DNA of 64,000 nucleotides from Plasmopara viticola (Eukaryota; Oomycota; Peronosporomycetes; Peronosporales; Peronosporaceae): NCBI GenBank assembly GCA_001695595.3, contig MBPM02000006.1, positions 1,054,001 to 1,118,000 of the forward strand, read 5' to 3'. Shown piece by piece: positions 58,256 to 64,000 of this stretch (position 1 is its first letter; each line of letters starts with the position of its first letter). The notes under the pieces were generated by a model. It saw only the letters and a program-made list of their open reading frames with translations, ran no database searches and was not told where the DNA came from. The position numbers and the translations under genes were made by a program.

Positions 58256-58605
58256 TGGACATATTGTATTGAATTGTATTACGTTATCGCGTTGCCAAGT
58301 TATGCACGTGCTAGGCTCTATGGCTAGTCCACGGCATAGAGTGGTGTCCGCATACGTCGAGTCTCGTTCGGCGGGCAGTGCAGCCAGCACCGAGGTCTTG
58401 AGGGTCTTCCATTAGTTTGAGTAGTTCTGACTTGGTAAGAGCCCAGGTGGCGCCCTGGTGCTGGAGACCGTCGCGTCGAGGGTGAGACCCGTTAGAGACC
58501 TGCAGATGCCCGAGAGCACCTACCCGAAGCGCGCGAGCATTTAGCCCCCGCGCTTGGAAGGAGGGCGTCACCCCAACCTTTTCCGAAAAATGAACATATC
58601 TGTAA
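58256..58605 (-). mobile_element. Short interspersed retroelement, copy 4 (older)
   Basis: The flanks show an imperfect duplication, ATGGACATATTGTA on the left (58256-58269) and ATGAACATATCTGTA on the right (58590-58605), which suggests age. It lies 285 bases from copy 3 in opposite orientation, forming an inverted pair about 950 bases wide. Confidence 0.75.
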
Positions 58606-58824
58606 GTTTAATAATTAAGGTCGACCGCTGCACCGTTTAAATCAGGTGCTGGTAAGTGAAAAGGAAAATGCATCACTTCAATTTAGAGAGCTCTACGAAG
58701 GAGCTGAAAAGTCAATCTCTGTGCTGTCTGATGTACAATAAATATTTGCAGTCTCACAGTTCTGTTTCTAAGCATCGAGAACTTGTCATACCCATTGCAA
58801 CACTCATCACAAGCGCTTCCATAG

Positions 58825-60978
58825 CTACCGTAAAGTTTCCACTGCTGTGTGTTGTTTGTGTCCACAAGCAACACACACATGGTCGTCCATTTTGTAAAGA
58901 AGCGTGCAGCGAGAACAAACCCACGACTGGAAACGACAAAACTTGAGCTGTACTGGATTCGGTGACATCAGCAACGTCTCCAGCACGTGCACAGGTTCTT
59001 CATCATCCAGCGCGTGACCATTTATGCTCAAAAGAATATCGCCCCTGCAAATCGCACCACTTGCTTGAGCTGGTAACTTAGCGCCTGCACCATCCGACAC
59101 GATGAAAGTTTTCTTTCCACCCCTCATCAGTGACCCTGACGAATTATCATCACTTGAAGTGTCTTCTAACAACAAGCCAATACCACCATCCGATGCATTC
59201 AGGCAAATCAATGGAACTCGGGTTACAAAGCTTGCCACGTCATCAGAGGCTGTCGACACAACTGCGTGCTCGCTTAAAATGCCTTTTGCATCTTGTTTCT
59301 ATTCCATCACAGTACTTTCATCGTCAAAAATATTAATTGGATTCATTTCCGTTCGATCGTCTACACCGCTGTGAACTGAGTAATCAGGTGGACGAACAGA
59401 GGTTCTCATTGGTTGAGACATCGCCATGCGTAGCATCGCTCGTCCATCAATAGGGGTCAACAACGGAGCTTTGTCTTTTGCCAAGATGCCATGGAGTCGC
59501 GATAGTGTGTCTTGGGCTGATTGTTGCGCCTATGCAGATGATGTCCTCGTCATGCCACTCGTTCCCTATTTGCGACCCATACAGCGCTGGCGGTAATTTT
59601 AATGCACGGTGAGGCAGCAAAACCTGCCTGTTTGGCAGCGTCCCAAACTACGTTCTAGTAAATGGTGAAAGCGAGTCTCTCCGTATCATCTGAACACTTC
59701 GCTCCATCTTTGCCAGCAGCTCGTCCTCAATGCCAATTTCCACTTCGTGTGGAGCTCCCGTGCCAGTCTAAATCGCACTAACCAAAGCAGAGTCAATAGA
59801 TACGTCTACTTTGTCCTCATGATTGTCAGCTGCTGCTTCCTACCACTTATGAATCTCTGTGGCGATCTTTTCAAGGATCTCATGTTTCAAACCCTTTTTC
59901 TCGTAGAAAAGTAACGTCGGCTGAATTCCTCCAAGCTCGATACGCTGTCGAGCATCTGCCCACGTACCCACAAATTTAACGCGCGTATCATCGAAAAGAA
60001 ATCATCGTTTCCGCTCTATGCCATCGTCATCGAGACTGGTACTGGCAAAAAATTCTACTCAGTGTCGTCCATAATAGCACACGAGACCTCGAAACGAGTA
60101 CACAGACGACTCTTCGGTCGAATCATCCAGTCTGAATATAGACCTAGATCCAGTACTTGCTGAGACTCCTCGTCCGCCTGACACGGGGTTGACAGAAGCT
60201 CCAACCAGTCCTTTATATCTGTCTTGTTCATTTGACTACTAGACCATATAATACTGATCGAAAACACCATCGGCAACGTAAGAATCCACCTGTCCCCCCG
60301 CTTCGAACACTTCACATGTTCCAGGCACTTTCTGTGACTGAGCTTACTTCACATGTTCCAGGCACTTTTTGCGACTGAGCTTACTTCACATGTTCCAGGC
60401 ACTTTTTGAAACTGAGCTTCGGTTCGAAGCGCGTTCTCTAGCGTCATGTACCCATTGTCTCCTTCAACTCGAGCATTATTCAACACTTCTCGTGCATAAA
60501 CTCGATACATGAATTCCGTGTTCATAATAGGCTCAGCCGTGTGAACACAGGAAGCACAGATCTTGAGCTCCATTAAATCCATCTGTAATAGTCGATGAGC
60601 AACGCATTGTGATTCACAGATGATAGCAGTAGCGTCATCTTGCAATGACTCAAACGATTTCAGCACGCTATGAGTCACATCGACCTCAAAACACTTTTTG
60701 TGACGCTGCAGTAGCATCTGATTGAATGTGTCGAAGTGCAGCGCGTCCAAAATCGCCTCAAGCGTCTCCGTGGCATCGTTCATGGCTCCAAGAGCGAACG
60801 TGTCGCCAAGCGCAAGTCGCACACGGGCTACGTCCAAAACTAGCTGTTCTGCAAACTGGTACATAAAGAAGATCTGTTCAAGTTCGCACAACAGACAAGG
60901 AGTGATGGTCTGTGTCAGCATCAACCCCGCGTTCGTAAGCTGGCCTCCACAGCGGTGATGCACGGCGTGGTCGCCCAT
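58825..60978 (-). pseudogene. Ubiquitin C-terminal hydrolase-like gene with PDZ and zinc-finger tail, broken
   Basis: Read from 60978 downward: a cysteine-rich, USP-like segment (SQCVAHRLLQMDLMELKICA then SCVHTAEP), FSISIIWSSSQMNKTDIKDW near 60210-60260, and FDDTRVKFVGTW then GIQPTLLFYE around 59920-59970. These are typical of plant/oomycete UCH-type proteases. The tail carries a PDZ-like fold (GGIGLLLEDTSS, ICRGDILLSINGHAL) and a RanBP2-type finger WVCSRCTLLYKMDDHVCVAC ending CGHKQ. Stops interrupt the frame near 59300, 59680-59850 and 60055, and a 37-bp triplication at 60309-60419 shifts it. The catalytic Cys box was not found, so the 5' end is missing or was in another exon. Most likely a pseudogene. 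Confidence 0.6.
60309..60419. repeat. 37-bp tandem triplication inside a pseudogene
   Basis: Three units at 60309, 60346 and 60383, each starting ACTTCACATGTTCCAGGCAC and ending TGAGCTT. Length 37 is not a multiple of three and every unit shifts the frame, which alone would inactivate the host gene. A few substitutions separate the units. Confidence 0.88.
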
Positions 60979-61464
60979 GGCAATAAGTACGCGGCAACTG
61001 CGTACGTGCCATAAACTCTACCTAGGAGGCCGCGAAACCGATGACGCGCTCTGCAAGGGTCCTACAATTATTGTACGCTACTAATTATTTCGCTTTTCAA
61101 TTGCAAAGGACCTTTATAATATGTTTGGTTTTTATTTTACGTTTATGGAGAATGCTATCCGCTTGCTGTTGAAGGAAGCAAACAAAACGCCAGACTTGAC
61201 ACATAGGAGTAAACCCGTTTTGCCATCTACTTTCTTTACTATGGAAGGAAGCTGATAATTTGATAACGATCGCGACAGCAGATCATTGTTCTTAGTTATA
61301 ATACGTGCAAAAAACCTTGCACTAGATTTAAGGTACAAGAGAGGGGCTGATTAACGAAAAGGGAAGGCTGGTCAGCGGCCCCCTTATGATAATTTTCTTT
61401 TTATAAGGAATGTAAACAAAAAAAAAATATTCAAGAGGTAAATATATCGACCAAAGAGGCCTTG
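60979..61464. other. Intergenic
   Basis: No gene supported; a short A-rich run lies at about 61419-61428. Confidence 0.4.
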
Positions 61465-61822
61465 ATCGAATGCACGTAATGTAATGTAATGTAATGTATT
61501 ACGTTATCGCGTTGCCAAGTTATGCACGTGCTAGGCGTAGTCTGGCTAGTCCACGGCATAGAGTGGTGTCCGCATACGTCGGGTCTCGTTCGGCGGGCAG
61601 TGCATCCAGCACCGAGGTCGTGAGGGTCTTCCATTAGTTTGTTTATCTCTGACTTGGTAAGAGCCCAGGTGGCGCCTGGTGCTGGAGACCGTCGCGTCGA
61701 GGGTGAGACTCGTTAGAGACCTGCAGATGCCCGAGAGCACCTGCCCGAAGCGCGCGAGCATTTAGCCCCCGCGCTTGGAAGGAGGGCGTCACCCCAACCT
61801 TTACCGAAAATCGAATGCACGT
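61465..61822 (-). mobile_element. Short interspersed retroelement, copy 5 (full length)
   Basis: Exact 13-bp duplication ATCGAATGCACGT (61465-61477 and 61810-61822). It has the longest tail of the set (four TAATG units) and high similarity to the other copies, suggesting a recent insertion. Confidence 0.9.
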
Positions 61823-62993
61823 GGGTTTGCTGTGATCCTTTTTCGTGTGACCACTTCATTTTAGTGTTTTGTCTTCTGGGAAACCTTTAATAAGCCGCTG
61901 AGATCTACTTTCTCCGAGTAATCTACAAAGACCACCAGCGCTTGTGCTTCCTTGTCTGCAAGCAAGCTAGGCGCGAACACCATGGATTTGGGCTGATGAT
62001 GTAAAACTGTTGATGCCCTCCGTAATTGGGGCGCCAATGCATGAGCAAGTTACGGTTACTTTGTTCTTGGACAACTCAAAAAAAAATTCGCCTTGTACTC
62101 AACTGTTTATGCCTCTCTGCCCCCTTTTTTTCACCACCTCTGTACCCCAACTTCCCAGCTCTTTTATACCCCTGGGACAAATAAAAAAGCATAGAGGGAA
62201 ACCACTTTCACCCATAACGTTATCTTCACCTCCGCAGGTAGAGAAAGTACACCTACTACCCAGAAGCATCTATAACACTTACAAGAGTATCAACACTTTT
62301 TCGAATAAAGAGCAACTATCTACAACACAATCGATTAGATAAGCTCTTACAGGTATTCAACGATCAATCTCTTTAATATACACACGGCAATGGATGTTGA
62401 ATATATTGATACGCACGATTTAGGACCAATTCGCATCGATGAGTACTACCACTCGTTGCCGAAAACCGAAATCAGAAGTCAAACTTACGACATAGCTTGC
62501 CCTAAATTAGTAAGATCCCAACATTAGTGACAGATCTCCAGTCAAGGTGTATTTCGTGGGAATATCAAGTCTTGCGCAGTTGCGCGCTAGGTATCAGTAA
62601 GATCATGAGTTTTATGATGTCACACTCTGGAGCGTTTCAGCGGAGATCACATTATCGGAATATCGTTCGAGTGTATCTGTCGATGTCGATTAGGAGGAGG
62701 TCGCCACTGAGTCATTACTATGGTGACTCATCAGCGTATTTCATCTCGATGTCTATTCATCCTCTAAGCTATTGAAGAAGAATCTCTATTTACTTGAGTC
62801 ACCTGAGTCTTCACATTTTATCAATATCCAATAAAAATACTTATAAGAAGGTATAATATGATAGAGACATATATGATGTAGTGAGGGGCAGGCAATTTAA
62901 TTACATCAATACCATCATCTATTTGAAAAGGGTATCGAATTTGATGAGTTCCTCTTGTTTCCCTCGGTCGCGAACTTTTTTAAAAGAAGAAAC
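61823..62993. other. Upstream region of the terminal CRN
   Basis: A short open frame at 62391-62529 (46 codons, acidic start MDVEYIDTHDLG) and a frame at 62010-62342 have no recognisable features. Sequence just before the CRN start is purine-rich (AAAAGAAGAAACATGG). I see nothing else. Confidence 0.4.
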
Positions 62994-64000
62994 ATGGTCG
63001 AGCAGAAGGAGAACAGTAAGGTTAAGCTGCGGTGTGGTGTGTATGGTGAAGGAACTGTGTTTTCCGTCGAGATTGAGCATGATGCGGAAGTGGAAGCGTT
63101 ACAGGAGGCTATCTTTTACAAGCAAAGATACAATCATCTATACAAATTCGCCCCAAGCGCATTGACGCTGTACTTGGCCAAGAAGGACGGCGCGTGGCTG
63201 AAGGACGACGATAGTCTGGATGACTTATTGTCAAAAGGAAAAGTCGACTCTTCGTATCGGAAGATGCGACCGGCGCGGAGGCTTGATGACGATGAGTATT
63301 TCAAAAGGGAGTTCCAGCATCTATACAAAGAGATTCACGTCTTGGTGGAACTCCCAAAGCGCAAATATGCTAATTCTCAGTATCACGAGCTTCACGAAGC
63401 ACTCTTGCACCACGTACTGGCGGATGCCCCAACTTCGACGTCTGCGCGAAGCCATCATTTCAAGGCGAATTTGTGCGCGACTTACGGTTGCAACATGGAG
63501 AGTGGCATGTTGCGCTGCATGCTGCTGGACACAGCTCTCCCGTCGGCGTTGGTCGTCGCGTCTCATTTGTTTCGCCGAAAGAACGAATTCATTTCTGAGC
63601 AATTGATGGGAATCTCGGATATCGACGATGTGAGAAACGGTTTGCTGCTGTTCAAGCCTCTGAAGCATGCGTTGGACCATTTCCAGATCAGTTTTATCTA
63701 CGACCAGAGCAGCAACGAGTTTCGTATGAAGATTTTCGATCACTCCGTGCGACCTCAGCGATTGTTTGGAAAATTAGACAACAAGCAGCGTGCGAGCCTC
63801 CTTCGAGGCCAAGCGTTGCCGAAAAACTGGAGATCGCGCGGTACTAGACGTGCACCCGGCACTGTCTATGACATCCAGACAACTTTTGGTGACTTAGAAG
63901 GGCGGGCACTTCGCTTTAAGTCTGTTGAGCGTCCGTACAAGCGTTGTTTGAACCTGCAGGCGCGATTAGCCCGAATGCAAGCAATCGAGAAAGACTGGAT
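62994..64000 (+). CDS. Crinkler (CRN) effector, HNH nuclease-like, cut by window end
   Basis: An open frame of 335 codons from ATG at 62994, with no stop before the window ends. Header: VKLRCGVYGEGTVFSVEI, LTLYLAK at 57-63 (a Tyr variant of the LFLAK motif), W68, and HVLVELP at 115-121. The effector part has Cys161/Cys166, GMLRCMLLDTALPSALVVAS then H191, and DIDDVRNGLLLFKPLKHALD (209-228), with N215 and H225. This matches the Cys-x-T/ASH...N-L-L...H pattern of HNH endonuclease folds, a common CRN C-terminus. By comparison with the broken paralogue at 56600, about 10 more codons would finish the protein. Header style differs from the first two CRNs, so this is a separate CRN subfamily. Confidence 0.9.
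   Translation, partial: MVEQKENSKVKLRCGVYGEGTVFSVEIEHDAEVEALQEAIFYKQRYNHLYKFAPSALTLYLAKKDGAWLKDDDSLDDLLSKGKVDSSYRKMRPARRLDDDEYFKREFQHLYKEIHVLVELPKRKYANSQYHELHEALLHHVLADAPTSTSARSHHFKANLCATYGCNMESGMLRCMLLDTALPSALVVASHLFRRKNEFISEQLMGISDIDDVRNGLLLFKPLKHALDHFQISFIYDQSSNEFRMKIFDHSVRPQRLFGKLDNKQRASLLRGQALPKNWRSRGTRRAPGTVYDIQTTFGDLEGRALRFKSVERPYKRCLNLQARLARMQAIEKDW

Noticed and set aside
1..64000. CRISPR arrays, bacterial operons and tRNA genes
   Set aside because: No regularly spaced repeats; coding logic is eukaryotic; no convincing cloverleaf noticed by eye, though a tRNAscan run would be needed to exclude tRNAs.

Overview
The window reads as nuclear DNA of an oomycete, most likely a Phytophthora or downy-mildew relative. 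Evidence: four Crinkler (CRN) effector loci with LFLAK/LYLAK and HVLVxxP motifs, one RxLR-type secreted effector candidate, short GT-AG introns, compact housekeeping islands separated by long gene-poor stretches, and a family of short interspersed repeats with target-site duplications. The species cannot be named from the sequence alone.

Layout. (1) 1-8.5 kb is gene-poor; it holds a 27-bp tandem repeat and, at 5.4-7.4 kb, a heavily decayed virus remnant (protease and major capsid protein in divergent orientation). (2) 8.55-11.8 kb is a housekeeping island: spliced LSM2, myo-inositol oxygenase and a PKA regulatory subunit. (3) 11.8-26.5 kb has no intact gene; 18-23.6 kb carries long decayed open frames on both strands, a 54-bp minisatellite, and a 32-bp perfect inverted repeat lies at 24.05 kb. 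(4) 26.5-32.5 kb is a second tight island: an EF-hand-like protein, a three-exon protein of unknown function, and a three-exon ubiquitin-specific protease. (5) 32.5-42.4 kb is gene-poor with two short interspersed elements. (6) 42.4-42.7 kb is the RxLR candidate. (7) 43-52 kb is an endogenous, polinton-like (Preplasmiviricota-type) DNA virus: capsid, minor capsid/penton, FtsK/HerA packaging ATPase, adenain-type protease, and a long fibre with a C-terminal S74-type chaperone region. Most genes carry a few stops or frameshifts each. (8) 52-57.5 kb is a CRN cluster (REase+kinase, REase, broken HNH type) interleaved with small virus-like fragments. (9) 57.6-61.8 kb has three more short interspersed elements and a pseudogene of a deubiquitinase with PDZ and zinc-finger tail. 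(10) 63-64 kb is an open HNH-type CRN that runs off the window.

How it fits together. The housekeeping islands are intact and compact, while effectors, virus insertions, retroelements and pseudogenes fill the rest: the 'two-speed' arrangement known from oomycete plant pathogens. The main unusual object is the endogenous virus at 43-52 kb, together with its independently decayed relative at 5.4-7.4 kb. The second is the short retroelement family: all five complete copies are flanked by 12-16 bp duplications.
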